A DNA stretch of 64,000 bases from Microbacterium sp. KUDC0406 (lineage in GTDB: Bacteria; Actinomycetota; Actinomycetes; Actinomycetales; Microbacteriaceae). The stretch's first letter is position 1. Every line of letters starts with the position of its first letter. The stretch lies in NCBI RefSeq assembly GCF_021582875.1, contig NZ_CP091138.1:62001-126000 (forward strand), written 5' to 3'. Positions 47,705 to 56,661 of the stretch are shown here, one piece after another. Both the position numbers and the translations under genes were made by a program. The notes beneath the pieces are model-generated. The model saw only the letters and a list, made by a program, of their open reading frames with translations. It did no database searches and was not told the DNA's origin.

Positions 47705-48082
47705 GTGCGAGGAGGGAAACGCCGGTGGAGTTCGGCGCGGGGCTGCGCTTTCCTCCTTGCGCGGGGTGGGTGGGCATAGTCAGCGTCGTGCCTCCGGTGC
47801 GAGGAGGGAAACGCCGGTGGGACACGGCAATCGGGTGCACTTTCCTCCTTGCGCGGTGCGAGGAGGGGCACGAGGGCCATGTCGGGCACGTCCCGGCTAG
47901 CCCGTCTCCGGTGCGAGGAGGGAAACGCCGGTGGGACACGGCAATCGGGTGCGCTTTCCTCCTTGCGCGGTGCGAGGAGGGGCACGAGGGGCATGTCGGG
48001 CCCGTCCCGGCCGGCGCGTCTCCGGTGCGAGGAGGGAAACGCCGGTGGAGTTCGGCGCGGAGGCGCGTATTCCTCCTTGCAC
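47705..48082. repeat. array of four 58-bp family D palindromes
   Basis: Copies at 47705-47762, 47797-47854, 47911-47968 and 48025-48082 each begin GTGCGAGGAGGGAAACGCCG and end CTCCTTGCGC or CTCCTTGCAC. Copies 2 and 3 share the inner sequence GACACGGCAATCGGGTGC; copies 1 and 4 share AGTTCGGCGCGG. Half copies (GGTGCGAGGAGGGGCACGAG) follow copies 2 and 3. The spacing between copies is 92, 114 and 114 bp. This fills the 467-bp gap between two genes; no coding sequence is seen in it. Confidence 0.9.
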
Positions 48083-48143
48083 GCAGGGCGGGCGGGTGTG
48101 TCGAGCGCTCGAATGCGACGGGAGCGGGCGTAGCGTGGGCGGC

Positions 48144-48299
48144 ATGAGCGCGCGGGTGGGAGGACGGAACCGGGCGATCGCGTGGGTCGCCGGATTCTTC
48201 TGCGCGTGCGTGGTCGCCGTGCTGGTGTGGGTCGCGCAGCCGGCGGGCCCGGCCCTGATCCAGTTCATCGGTGACGGGCTGCGCAACTCGATGCCCTGA
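48144..48299 (+). CDS. small single-pass membrane protein
   Basis: The 51-residue protein has one hydrophobic helix (AIAWVAGFFCACVVAVLVWVAQP) after a basic start, so the N-terminus is probably cytosolic. Function unknown. TAGCGT (48131-48136) lies 7 nt before the ATG, which supports expression. Confidence 0.6.
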   Translation: MSARVGGRNRAIAWVAGFFCACVVAVLVWVAQPAGPALIQFIGDGLRNSMP

Positions 48300-48391
48300 A
48301 ACCCGATGCCCTGACACGACGGCACGCCTCCTCGGGTCAACGGCGCCTGCGCGCTACTCTCGCACCGAACCCACCGATGAGAGGCGGCACC

Positions 48392-49378
48392 ATGAGCGAC
48401 CCCGAGGTCCCCCAGCCCGAGAAGCCCGGCGACGTCGACGACGTCGTGGACAGCGCCAAGGCCGGACTCGCCGACGCCGAGGCTGCCGCTGCCGGCGTCG
48501 AAGAGCCGCAGCAGGCAGATCCGCTGGATGCCGCCGCCGCGGCCTCGGAGGATGCCGCCACCGCCGATGAGAACGCTGCGGATGTCGCGGCCATCGACCC
48601 CGACGCCGCGGCCTTCGCCGAGGCGGAGAGGTCGTTCCCCGGAACCTTCGCCGCGCCGGCCGCCGATGAGACCCCGACCACGGTCGTGGACGCCGGTTCC
48701 GATGACGTCGCCACTGCGGCCTACGGCGCCTCCGCGGCCGCAGCCGCGGCCACTGCCTCCGAGACCCGGGTCGTCCCGGCCGAGCCGGTGGTCGATGCGC
48801 TGCCGCCCCAGCCGCAGCCCATCTTCGTGCAGGCGCCCGAGCCGCCGCGTCCGCTGGGCAACCGCGGCACAGCCGGCGCGATCGGGCTGCTCGCCACTCT
48901 CTGCTTCGCGATCCTGCTGCTCGGCGTCACTCTTGCGATCGGCGCCGCCGGTGGTGAGGTGTCCGGCGAGAACATCGGCGACAAGGCACTCGCGCCGCTG
49001 ACCACCTGGGCGTTCTGGACGCCCGTGGTCGTCTTCTTCATCGCCTTCTGGCTGCTCGGCGCGATCATCGACCGCGGACGCTGGGGTCACTGGGTGATCT
49101 GGGGTCTGCTGGTCGGCGTCGCCGCCTGGGCCGGGCACCTGCTCGGCCAGCTGTTCCAGGCTCCGTTCTGGCTGATCTCCGCGCAGGACGGGGTCGACCT
49201 CGTGCAGGAGCAGCTGTTCGCACCGCTCGCGATCGCGGCGTTCATCATCGGCCGTGAGCTCACCATCTGGTTCGGTGCCTGGGTGGCGCGTGCCGGTGCC
49301 CGCAAGACCCAGCTGAACATCGAGGCGCAGCGCGAGTACGAGCGCACCCTCGAGGCCGGCCCGAGCCTGTCGAGGTAA
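48392..49378 (+). CDS. membrane protein with long acidic, alanine-rich N-terminal region
   Basis: The 328-residue protein has a disordered Ala/Asp/Glu/Pro-rich half (about 1-145) and then four membrane helices (AIGLLATLCFAILLLGVTLAI, WTPVVVFFIAFWLLGAII, WVIWGLLVGVAAWAGHLL and a last one before 300). No family recognised. GAGAGG lies 8 nt before ATG 48392; TACTCT (48355-48360) may be its -10 box. Its last residues (AGPSLSR) lie in a decayed family B repeat. Confidence 0.75.
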   Translation: MSDPEVPQPEKPGDVDDVVDSAKAGLADAEAAAAGVEEPQQADPLDAAAAASEDAATADENAADVAAIDPDAAAFAEAERSFPGTFAAPAADETPTTVVDAGSDDVATAAYGASAAAAAATASETRVVPAEPVVDALPPQPQPIFVQAPEPPRPLGNRGTAGAIGLLATLCFAILLLGVTLAIGAAGGEVSGENIGDKALAPLTTWAFWTPVVVFFIAFWLLGAIIDRGRWGHWVIWGLLVGVAAWAGHLLGQLFQAPFWLISAQDGVDLVQEQLFAPLAIAAFIIGRELTIWFGAWVARAGARKTQLNIEAQREYERTLEAGPSLSR

Positions 49379-49443
49379 CCACGTCCACCACGCCGTCAGA
49401 CCCCCGCGAGCCCGAGGCTGCGGGGGTCTCGGCCGTCCTGGCG

Positions 49444-49881
49444 GTGGTGCTCGCGACCGTCCTGTTCCTCGGATTCGCGATCCTCGGCCTCGGGATGCTG
49501 AGCTACTTCACCGACGCCGACATCCTCAGCGTCCCCGACCTCGGCCAGTATCCGGGAGTGGTCGGCATGATCGTGGCCATCGTCGTGTTCGCCGCCGTGC
49601 TGACCCCGTCGGTGCAGGCGGCCCGGCCGTCGTATCCGGCATCGGTGCCGGTCGCCCTCGCTGCCGCGCTCGGGCACCTCGCCGCCGTCTGGCTGGCCGC
49701 GGTGGCCGGGGGCGCCGGACTGGCGACGGCGACGGCCGCGATCATGCAGTTGATCACCGGAGGGCCGACCGTGGTGATCGCGCTGGCCGCCGTCGTCGCG
49801 GCGTGGATCGGCATCGCACTGCGACGCACCCGCGCGCAGAAGCCGCAGTGGCCCTGGGAGCACAGCGGCGGCGACGAGTGA
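49444..49881 (+). CDS. four-helix membrane protein, start uncertain
   Basis: The visible product (145 residues from GTG 49444) has four hydrophobic segments and ends KPQWPWEHSGGDE. The frame is open and coding-like back to 49375 (TTSTTPSDPREPEAAGVSAVLAV), so the true start is probably upstream, but the codon at the expected place (49375) is GTA, within the remnant of a family B repeat (CCGAGCCTGTCGAGG) that also holds the upstream stop. Either a GTG was mutated or the start moved downstream. Confidence 0.65.
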   Translation: MVLATVLFLGFAILGLGMLSYFTDADILSVPDLGQYPGVVGMIVAIVVFAAVLTPSVQAARPSYPASVPVALAAALGHLAAVWLAAVAGGAGLATATAAIMQLITGGPTVVIALAAVVAAWIGIALRRTRAQKPQWPWEHSGGDE

Positions 49882-49940
49882 GCGGGGCGGATACCGCGCG
49901 GTTCCGCACCGTGCGCGCTTCATCCCCTTACGCTTGACCC

Positions 49941-50588
49941 GTGGAGCGCTCGCTGGAGACGCAGGTGGACCAGGCCGTAGAGGCCTGGTTGCGCTGGGTG
50001 CCGCGCTGGGAGCCGGCCACGCACCGCGGTCGCGTAGCGCCGTGCCGCCGCTGCCTCGGCTCGCCCGTGCTCTCCGCTGCCGGTATCGGAGGCAACGTGC
50101 CGCACGGTGTGCAGCACGGTCTGTCCACCCGCATCAAGACGATCGTCGACCGTGCGGTCGCCGACTACACCGCACGCAACCTGCCGATGCTGCAGCGCGA
50201 GCTCGACCAGCAGGCGGCCCGCAACAGATCGCGCAGCTACCGGCCGGGGGAGGACCTCGATCCCGAGTACGACGGGCTGCCGCTCGACCCCGAGCCCCTC
50301 CCTGGAGCGCCGTTCCTGTTCACCGTCGCGGGGATGGCGGACGAGGCCGCCGCCGAGCTGCCCCCGCTGCCGCCGCTGACCGACGAGGCGAAGGCGGCCC
50401 TGCGACAGGAGGTGACGCTCGCCGACGAGTACGCGAACATGGTCGGTCGCGAGATCTGCGGCATCCTGCTCCGGCATCGGCTGGAGGTGCAGGCGGCCAT
50501 CTCGCAGTACGTGGAGCCGCAGATCGAGGCGATGCTCGCCGAGCTCAGCGAGGCGCTGGACTCGCCGTTCGACCCCGACACGCTGTGA
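49941..50588 (+). CDS. conserved hypothetical actinobacterial protein
   Basis: The 215-residue cytosolic protein has a CRRC pair near residue 35 (APCRRCLGSPV), a basic middle (TRIKTIVDRAVADYTARNLP) and a helical C-terminus (NMVGREICGILLRHRLEVQAAI). No known domain recognised. GTG 49941 follows TACGCT (49929-49934) by 6 nt, a clear leaderless start. Confidence 0.72.
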   Translation: MERSLETQVDQAVEAWLRWVPRWEPATHRGRVAPCRRCLGSPVLSAAGIGGNVPHGVQHGLSTRIKTIVDRAVADYTARNLPMLQRELDQQAARNRSRSYRPGEDLDPEYDGLPLDPEPLPGAPFLFTVAGMADEAAAELPPLPPLTDEAKAALRQEVTLADEYANMVGREICGILLRHRLEVQAAISQYVEPQIEAMLAELSEALDSPFDPDTL

Positions 50589-50639
50589 CGCCGGCACGCT
50601 GAGCCTCGCGGTGCGATTGCGTCGGCGCCCTCGCAGCGG

Positions 50640-50677
50640 CTATCGTTTTTCGATAGATATACGCCGTCTGTCGATAG
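50640..50677 (+). promoter_or_regulatory. operator region of the DUF2975/XRE pair
   Basis: CTATCG-TTTTT-CGATAG (50640-50656) is a palindrome with 6-bp arms, and CGATAG recurs at 50672-50677, 21 bp (two helical turns) after the first CGATAG. An AT-rich GATATACG box lies between. The small XRE regulator encoded downstream is the natural candidate to bind here. Confidence 0.55.
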
Positions 50678-50684
50678 GACAACC

Positions 50685-51161
50685 ATGCAGCCCCGCGTCA
50701 CCCTCGCCCTGAAGGCGATGATCGTCGTCATGCTCGCACTGCTGCTGCTCAGCCAGGTGGTGATGATCCCGGCGGTGGCGGCGAACACCGCGGCGCGGAA
50801 CCCCGACCTCGCGCACCTCGAGCTGCCCGGCGTCGTCGGCGCGATCGTCTTCCTCGCGCTCGTGCAGGTCGTGCTCATCTGCGTGTTCCAGCTGCTCACG
50901 CTGGTGCGCGCGGACCGCATCTTCAGCTCGGACGCGTTCCGCTACGTCGACGTCATCATCGGAACCATGCTCACCGCGGCCCTGCTCATCGCCGCGTCCT
51001 TCTTCGTGGTCAGCATCGCCGGTGCGCTCAATCCGAGCATCGCGATCCTGGCGATCCTCGGGGTCACCGTCGGTGTCTCGCTCGCGCTGCTCGTGGGCGT
51101 CATGCGCGGGCTGCTGCGCAAGGCCCTGCAGCTCGAGCAGGATCTGTCCGAGGTGGTCTGA
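50685..51161 (+). CDS. DUF2975 domain-containing membrane protein
   Basis: The 158-residue protein has four membrane helices (MIVVMLALLLLSQVVMIPAVA, GAIVFLALVQVVLICVFQLL, GTMLTAALLIAASFFVVSI, IAILAILGVTVGVSLALLVG). The motif DRIFSSDAFRYVD is typical for DUF2975. Function unknown; it is regularly paired with a small YozG-like XRE protein, as here, with a TGATG overlap. Confidence 0.88.
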   Translation: MQPRVTLALKAMIVVMLALLLLSQVVMIPAVAANTAARNPDLAHLELPGVVGAIVFLALVQVVLICVFQLLTLVRADRIFSSDAFRYVDVIIGTMLTAALLIAASFFVVSIAGALNPSIAILAILGVTVGVSLALLVGVMRGLLRKALQLEQDLSEVV

Positions 51162-51382
51162 TGCCCATCGCGATCGACATCGACGTCATGCTGGCGCGTC
51201 GCAAGATGAGCGTGCAGGACTTCGCCGACGCCATCGGCATCACTCCCGCCAACGTGGCCGTGCTGAAGAACGGGCGGGCCAAGGCGGTGCGCTTCACCAC
51301 TCTCGACGCGATCTGCCGGGTGCTGGACTGCCAGCCCGGCGACATCCTGCGCCGGGTGCCCGAGGGGGAGGAAGGGCGATGA
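51161..51382 (+). CDS. small XRE/YozG-like HTH regulator
   Basis: The 73-residue protein is a single Cro/CI helix-turn-helix (MLARRKMSVQDFADAIGITPANVAVLKNGRAKAVRF) with the family ending LDAICRVLDCQPGDILRR. It likely controls the DUF2975 operon through the TATCG palindrome upstream. Start and stop codons both overlap neighbouring frames. Confidence 0.9.
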   Translation: MPIAIDIDVMLARRKMSVQDFADAIGITPANVAVLKNGRAKAVRFTTLDAICRVLDCQPGDILRRVPEGEEGR

Positions 51383-51462
51383 CGAGTTCTGCACCGGGCT
51401 GCGTCGGGCGATCGGCCCGGCGGCCGGCGTCCTGCCAGACGACCGAGGAGAAGGCGCGATGA
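51379..51462 (+). CDS. 27-residue frame overlapping both neighbours
   Basis: The peptide MTSSAPGCVGRSARRPASCQ plus seven residues starts in the XRE stop codon (ATGA) and stops in the start codon of the next gene (ATGA). GAGGAAGG precedes it. It fills the gap exactly and would couple translation of the large membrane protein to the regulator. It may be a coupling frame only; the sequence carries two cysteines and many arginines. Confidence 0.4.
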   Translation: MTSSAPGCVGRSARRPASCQTTEEKAR

Positions 51463-54400
51463 CCACCACGAGCACGCCCGGCATCGACTGGACCGACCAG
51501 GCGGTCTCTCACCTTCTCGACGCACAGACCTGCCCGATCTGCGTGAGCGCGCGGCTCGAGGCTGGGCACTGCCCGCAGTGCGGTGTCGACCTCACCGGGC
51601 AGGCCGGCGCCGACCTGTGGTCGGCATCCCTGGAGGCCGCTCGCCTGCTGCGCGTGCGGGCGGACCTGCAGCGCCGTGCGCTGCTGACCGCCACCCCGGT
51701 GCGCCTTTCGCCCCAGGCGCGGATCGCGGCCGCGGCCGCCGCGACCGCGGCGCAGAACGCGGGTGCCGCACCGGCAGGGCCGCCGCCCGTCGCCGCGGCA
51801 GCCCCGGCCGCGGTTCTGCCGTCGCCGGCACCGCTGCCGTCGCCGGCACCGCTGCCGTCGCCGGCACCGCTGCCGTCGCCGGCACCGCATCCGTCGCCGT
51901 CACCGTTCTCGTCGCCCGTGCCGCCTCCGCCGCCCGTGGCCGTGCCGCGGACCTCGTCGAACCCGGGCGCGAGTCTGCAGTCCGTGCTCGCCACCGCAGG
52001 TGCCGCGCTGTTCGCCGTCGCGGCGATCGTCTTCACGTTCTTCAACCCCGACCTCGCCGATCGCACGGTGCGCAGCATCGTCATCGGCCTCGTCACCCTG
52101 GTGTTCCTCGGCGGAGCGTGGCTGCTCGCCCGGCGCAGTCTGCAGTCCTCCGCCGAGGCGGTCGGCGGTCTCGGGCTGGTGTTCGTCGGACTCGACGTGC
52201 AGGCCGTCGCCGGCACCCCGCAGGACGACACCGCGGCCTGGATCTCGGGGGCGCTCGCGACCGCCGTCGCCGGCGGGATCATGCTCGCAGCCGCGCTGCG
52301 GGTCCGCATCCGGATCTGGCTGTGGGCCTCGCTCCTCGGCCTCGCGGCCGTGCCGGCCATGCTCGGGTTCGCCGCGACCGACGGTCTCCTCGCCGCGCTC
52401 TGCATCGCCGCCTCGGCCTTCGCCGCGACCGCGCTGTGCGCCCTGCTGCCGCGATTCGCGTCGCGGTTCCCCGCGAAGCCGGCCGAGGAGACGGATGTCG
52501 CGGATCAGGACGCCCTGTCCGCCGCAGCGCCCGGCGCCGGACGTGTGTCCGCCCCGGCACCGCGCCGGCCGCTCGCCTTCGAGGCGGCATCGCTGACGAC
52601 GCTGCAGATCGTCGTAACCATGCTCGCGATCGTGCGCATCGTGTTCTCCGGGGACTCGGGCGTCGCGACCGCGCTGGTGCTGGGCGTGCTCGCGCTGCAC
52701 GCGGTGCTCGCCGCACGGCAGACCCTGCCCCGGCTGTGGGCGGTGGCCGGCGGTGTGCTGGCCGGGGCGGCCGGCGCGACGATCGCAGGGGAGCTGCTCA
52801 CGCAGGACAGCGGATACCGCGCGGCGGAGTGGCTCGTGACGGTGGTCCCGGCCGGCGCGGCGATCGTCCTGGTCCTCACCGCGCTCATCCCGATGCCCAG
52901 CCGCGTCTCGCGCGCGCATCTGGCCGCCGGCGCGGCGCTGACGCTGGCCGTGACGAGCATCCCCGCGATCCTCAGCGGACTGCTCATCGGGGCCACGCTG
53001 CTCCGCGACGTCCGCACACAGCAGGGCTCGCCGCTGAGCCTCTGGACCACGGAACCGGTCCTCGGCAGCACGACGCTTCCCGCAGTCGTCGCCCTCGCGG
53101 TCGTCGCCGGGGGAGCGTTCGCGTTCGCGCGAGTCGCCCTGCCGCAGCGCGGCATCCATCGACTCTGCGGCCCGGCGGACATCGTCGCCGTGCTGTATGC
53201 GAGCGGCGCAGTGCTCGCGCTCGCCTGCTCGGGCGTGCTCGCCCTGCCCTGGAGCATCGGTGTGGTCGTGGTGGCTGCGGCCGCCGTCGGCGTCGCACTG
53301 CTGACCGGGCGCGGGCGGCGTCCCGGCGCCGTGCGCATGCTCCTCATCGTCGGCGTGCACGTCGCGCTGGTCGTCGCGGTCCTGCTGTCCTGGCAGGACA
53401 GGTCGGTGGTTCCGCTCGCCGGCGCGGCGACGATCGTCGCGCTCGCGGTGGTCGCACGCACGCTTCCCGCCGACATCCGGTTCCTGCATGTCGGGGCAGG
53501 GTACGGCTACGCTCTCGCGCTCACCGCCACGGCGCTGTCCCTGGCGGGAGTCACCGGCATCGCGCAGTTCTCGCTGACCGCGTCGGCCGGACTGCTCGGC
53601 GCGATCGCCGCGACCTTCCTGCCGGCGATCGGAGCGCGGAACTGGTACGCCGTGCTCGTCGTGGCCACGGTGCCCTTCGCCCTCGGAGTCGTGCAGGTCG
53701 TCTTCGAGCGGAGTGGCTGGACGGCGCTGTCGACAGGGCTCATGTTCGCGCTCGCCCTCGCGCTGCTGTTCACCCGGCGCCCCGGGCTCACCGCTCCGGT
53801 GCGGATCGCCGCCGCCGGGCTGCTCGTGCCGACACTGGCCGTGGTCGTGGTGTGCCTGTGCGCGCAGCTGCTGGCCCAGAGCGGCTCACCGGTCGCGCTG
53901 CCGATCATCGCGGTGCTCGTCGCCGTCGCGCTGCCTTCCGGTCCTCTTCTCCGCGACCTGCTGACCGCGCGCGGTCGCGGGGAGCGCACGGCCGAGGCCG
54001 CACGGGTCGCGATCGAGGCGTCCGCGCTGCTGACCGGAGCGATCGCGGTGGTGCTCGCGCTGGCGCGCGAGGCGGCGGGGCTCGGCACCGCCTGCCTGGT
54101 GCTGATCGTGCTGGGCGTCGGTGCGGCGCTCGCGGCTCTGCTGGCCGGCCGGCGCTACGGCTGGTGGGTGTCGGCGGCCGCGTTCACGGGTGCGCTGTGG
54201 TCGACCTGGGCGCTCGCCGGAGTCGAGCTGCCGGAGGCGTACCTGCTGCCCCCGGCGCTCGGCGCCGCGCTCGTGGCCGTCCTGCTGACGATGCGCGGCC
54301 GCCCGGCTGTCCCCCTGTTCGCCGCGGGGCTGGGAATCGCGACGGTGCCGCTCGACGTGCTGCTCGCCGCCGCTCCGGCATCCGATGACGTCCCGTGGCG

Positions 54401-55505
54401 CGCTTACGGGCTGCTCGCCGCGGGATGGGTGCTGATCGGCGTGACCGCGCTGATCACCCGCTCCAGCGCCCCGCGACTGCGCCGGCTGCGTGCGCTGCGT
54501 GCACCGGCGCTCGGTGCCGCCGCGGTCGCCGCCGTCGCCGGCACGATCCAGGCCGTGCGGTGGGGCACCGGCCGGGATGCCGCTCCGCTGGCGCCGTCCG
54601 CACCGGGAGTGCTCCTGGTCTGCGCGGGGCTCAGCGCCGTCGCGGCGCTCGCGCTCGTCGTCGCGGTGCGGATGCTGCGGGGAGCGGCATCCGCCGGGCA
54701 CCTGGCGCGGGAAGGTGCGGCTGCCGCGGATGAACAGGCCACGGGCTTCCGCGCGGAGCGCACATCACCGCGCGAAGCGCGCGGCCTGCAGGCGCGGTTC
54801 ACCGCATCCCGCTGGCTGTACGCACCGGCGTTCCTCGTCTTCCTGGCCGGCGTGTGGCCGGCGATCGAACGGGACTGGATCGTGATCTGGGCGATGTGGG
54901 CGCTGATGCTCGCGGTGCTGGTGGTCATGGTGTGCGCAGCATCCGTGCGCGGCGCGATGCTGCCGCCGGTGTGGTTCCTGTTCGGACTCGCGTTCGTCAC
55001 CGCCGTGGTGGCCTGGAGTCCGCGCGATCTCCGGGTGGAGTGGTTCTCGCTGCCGCTCGGCGCGCTCCTGCTCGCCGCGGGAGCGTGGGGACTCGGCGGC
55101 GACGGAACGAGGGCGGGCTCCCGGCTCGTGGACTGGCCGCAGGGGTGGCACGGCTCCTGGCCGCTGCTCGCGCCCGGGCTGATCGTGATGATGTCGGCAT
55201 CCATCGTCTCCACGTTCACCGACCCGCTCACGTGGCGGGCGATCCTGGTGATGGTGCTCGCGCTCGCCGCGATCCTGCTCGGGGCGTCCCGCCGTCTGTC
55301 GGCGCCGTTCATCATCGGGCTCGTCGTGCTGCCGGTGGAGAACGTGTTCGTCTTCTCGGTGCAGCTCGGTCGCGGCATCGAGTCCATGCCCTGGTGGATC
55401 ACGCTCGCCACGATCGGTGCGGTGCTGCTGATCATCGCGGTCGCGGGCGAGCGGCGCGAAGGCTCGGGCAGGGGAGTGGTGGCACGGATGCGCGATCTGC
55501 GCTGA
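51459..55505 (+). CDS. giant membrane protein of the SCO7613 C-terminal domain type
   Basis: The 1348-residue protein begins with a zinc ribbon (C25-P-I-C28 ... C38-P-Q-C41), followed by a Pro-rich linker with PSPAPL repeated four times from an 18-bp tandem repeat, and then about 35 hydrophobic helices to the end (…MRDLR). This is the layout of streptomycete SCO7613-like proteins of unknown function. GAGGAG precedes the ATG. The zinc ribbon suggests a cytosolic partner-binding head. Confidence 0.8.
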   Translation: MTTTSTPGIDWTDQAVSHLLDAQTCPICVSARLEAGHCPQCGVDLTGQAGADLWSASLEAARLLRVRADLQRRALLTATPVRLSPQARIAAAAAATAAQNAGAAPAGPPPVAAAAPAAVLPSPAPLPSPAPLPSPAPLPSPAPHPSPSPFSSPVPPPPPVAVPRTSSNPGASLQSVLATAGAALFAVAAIVFTFFNPDLADRTVRSIVIGLVTLVFLGGAWLLARRSLQSSAEAVGGLGLVFVGLDVQAVAGTPQDDTAAWISGALATAVAGGIMLAAALRVRIRIWLWASLLGLAAVPAMLGFAATDGLLAALCIAASAFAATALCALLPRFASRFPAKPAEETDVADQDALSAAAPGAGRVSAPAPRRPLAFEAASLTTLQIVVTMLAIVRIVFSGDSGVATALVLGVLALHAVLAARQTLPRLWAVAGGVLAGAAGATIAGELLTQDSGYRAAEWLVTVVPAGAAIVLVLTALIPMPSRVSRAHLAAGAALTLAVTSIPAILSGLLIGATLLRDVRTQQGSPLSLWTTEPVLGSTTLPAVVALAVVAGGAFAFARVALPQRGIHRLCGPADIVAVLYASGAVLALACSGVLALPWSIGVVVVAAAAVGVALLTGRGRRPGAVRMLLIVGVHVALVVAVLLSWQDRSVVPLAGAATIVALAVVARTLPADIRFLHVGAGYGYALALTATALSLAGVTGIAQFSLTASAGLLGAIAATFLPAIGARNWYAVLVVATVPFALGVVQVVFERSGWTALSTGLMFALALALLFTRRPGLTAPVRIAAAGLLVPTLAVVVVCLCAQLLAQSGSPVALPIIAVLVAVALPSGPLLRDLLTARGRGERTAEAARVAIEASALLTGAIAVVLALAREAAGLGTACLVLIVLGVGAALAALLAGRRYGWWVSAAAFTGALWSTWALAGVELPEAYLLPPALGAALVAVLLTMRGRPAVPLFAAGLGIATVPLDVLLAAAPASDDVPWRAYGLLAAGWVLIGVTALITRSSAPRLRRLRALRAPALGAAAVAAVAGTIQAVRWGTGRDAAPLAPSAPGVLLVCAGLSAVAALALVVAVRMLRGAASAGHLAREGAAAADEQATGFRAERTSPREARGLQARFTASRWLYAPAFLVFLAGVWPAIERDWIVIWAMWALMLAVLVVMVCAASVRGAMLPPVWFLFGLAFVTAVVAWSPRDLRVEWFSLPLGALLLAAGAWGLGGDGTRAGSRLVDWPQGWHGSWPLLAPGLIVMMSASIVSTFTDPLTWRAILVMVLALAAILLGASRRLSAPFIIGLVVLPVENVFVFSVQLGRGIESMPWWITLATIGAVLLIIAVAGERREGSGRGVVARMRDLR

Positions 55506-55527
55506 ACGGCGTGGCATCCGCCGTCAT

Positions 55528-55557
55528 TTGACCGTTGACGTTACGCCGGATTACACT
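55528..55557 (+). promoter_or_regulatory. str operon promoter
   Basis: TTGACC (55528-55533), an 18-bp spacer and TACACT (55552-55557) form a good vegetative promoter. The rpsL start is about 160 nt downstream of the expected transcription start, so the operon has a long 5' leader (about 55564-55723) in which no known riboswitch or gene was recognised. Confidence 0.65.
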
Positions 55558-55723
55558 TGGTCGAGTGTGCGCACTGCCGTGCGCACACGTCAGGGCGCCG
55601 GCACTCGCCGGACCGCCCCCACGGCATACCCATCACACCAAAAGCGCGGCGGCTCCGTCACGCCGGTGGGTCATGATGTGAAACCCATCATGCTGTCACC
55701 GTGCAGCACTATTAGGAGAGAAC

Positions 55724-56092
55724 GTGCCAACCATTCAGCAGTTGGTTCGCAAGGGCCGTTCGCCGAAGGTCAACAAGACCAAGGCGCCCGCCCTGAAGGC
55801 GAACCCGCAGCAGGCCGGCGTGTGCACCCGTGTGTACACCACCACCCCGAAGAAGCCGAACTCGGCGATGCGCAAGGTCGCCCGTGTGAAGCTGCGCAAC
55901 GGCACCGAGGTCACGGCCTACATCCCCGGTGAGGGCCACAACCTGCAGGAGCACTCGCTGGTGCTCGTCCGCGGCGGTCGTGTGAAGGACCTGCCCGGTG
56001 TCCGCTACAAGATCGTCCGTGGTGCGCTCGACACCCAGGCAGTCAAGAACCGTAAGCAGGCTCGTTCCCGCTACGGCGCGAAGAAGGGTTGA
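55724..56092 (+). CDS. rpsL: 30S ribosomal protein S12
   Basis: The 122-residue protein of the decoding centre. It is complete and has the conserved [17 protein letters not shown] and [13 protein letters not shown] loops; the lysines where streptomycin-resistance changes occur are wild type. GTG start at 55724 after AGGAGAG. First gene of the str operon; rpsG follows after 5 nt. Confidence 0.98.
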   Translation: MPTIQQLVRKGRSPKVNKTKAPALKANPQQAGVCTRVYTTTPKKPNSAMRKVARVKLRNGTEVTAYIPGEGHNLQEHSLVLVRGGRVKDLPGVRYKIVRGALDTQAVKNRKQARSRYGAKKG

Positions 56093-56097
56093 GTTAG

Positions 56098-56568
56098 ATG
56101 CCTCGTAAGGGTCCCGCCCCCAAGCGCCCCGTCGTCAACGACCCGGTCTACGGCGCTCCGATCGTCACCTCGCTCGTGAACAAGATCCTCGTCGACGGCA
56201 AGAAGTCGCTCGCCGAGTCGATCGTGTACGGCGCGCTCGAGGGCGTCCACGCCAAGAACGGTGAGGACGCGGTCGCCACGCTCAAGAAGGCGCTCGACAA
56301 CGTGCGCCCCACCCTCGAGGTCCGCAGCCGCCGCGTCGGCGGCTCGACCTACCAGGTTCCGGTCGAGGTCAAGCCGCACCGCGCGAACACGCTCGCGCTG
56401 CGCTGGCTGGTCAGCTACGCGAAGGGTCGTCGTGAGAAGACGATGACCGAGCGTCTGCAGAACGAGATCCTCGACGCCTCGAACGGCCTCGGTGCCGCGG
56501 TCAAGCGCCGCGAGGACACCCACAAGATGGCCGAGTCGAACCGCGCCTTCGCGCACTACCGCTGGTAA
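56098..56568 (+). CDS. rpsG: 30S ribosomal protein S7
   Basis: The 156-residue primary 16S rRNA-binding protein, complete: [12 protein letters not shown] ... [30 protein letters not shown] ... [13 protein letters not shown]. It nucleates the 30S head. It is followed by a family B hairpin before fusA. Confidence 0.98.
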   Translation: MPRKGPAPKRPVVNDPVYGAPIVTSLVNKILVDGKKSLAESIVYGALEGVHAKNGEDAVATLKKALDNVRPTLEVRSRRVGGSTYQVPVEVKPHRANTLALRWLVSYAKGRREKTMTERLQNEILDASNGLGAAVKRREDTHKMAESNRAFAHYRW

Positions 56569-56571
56569 GCC

Positions 56572-56616
56572 CTTCGACAGGCTCAGAAACCCATCCGGTT
56601 GCTGAGCCTGTCGAAG
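56572..56616 (+). repeat. family B hairpin between rpsG and fusA
   Basis: CTTCGACAGGCTCAG (56572-56586) and CTGAGCCTGTCGAAG (56602-56616) form a perfect 15-bp stem with a 15-nt loop. There is no T-tract, so it is not a standard terminator; in the mRNA it could reduce readthrough or protect a processed end. Confidence 0.85.
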
Positions 56617-56661
56617 CACCACTCTTCGCAGTACCACTGCTCGACAGATAAGGACACTCCT

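Noticed and set aside
47705..48082. CRISPR array
   Set aside because: Units are 58-bp palindromes, spacers are not unique (shared between copies) and no cas genes are near.
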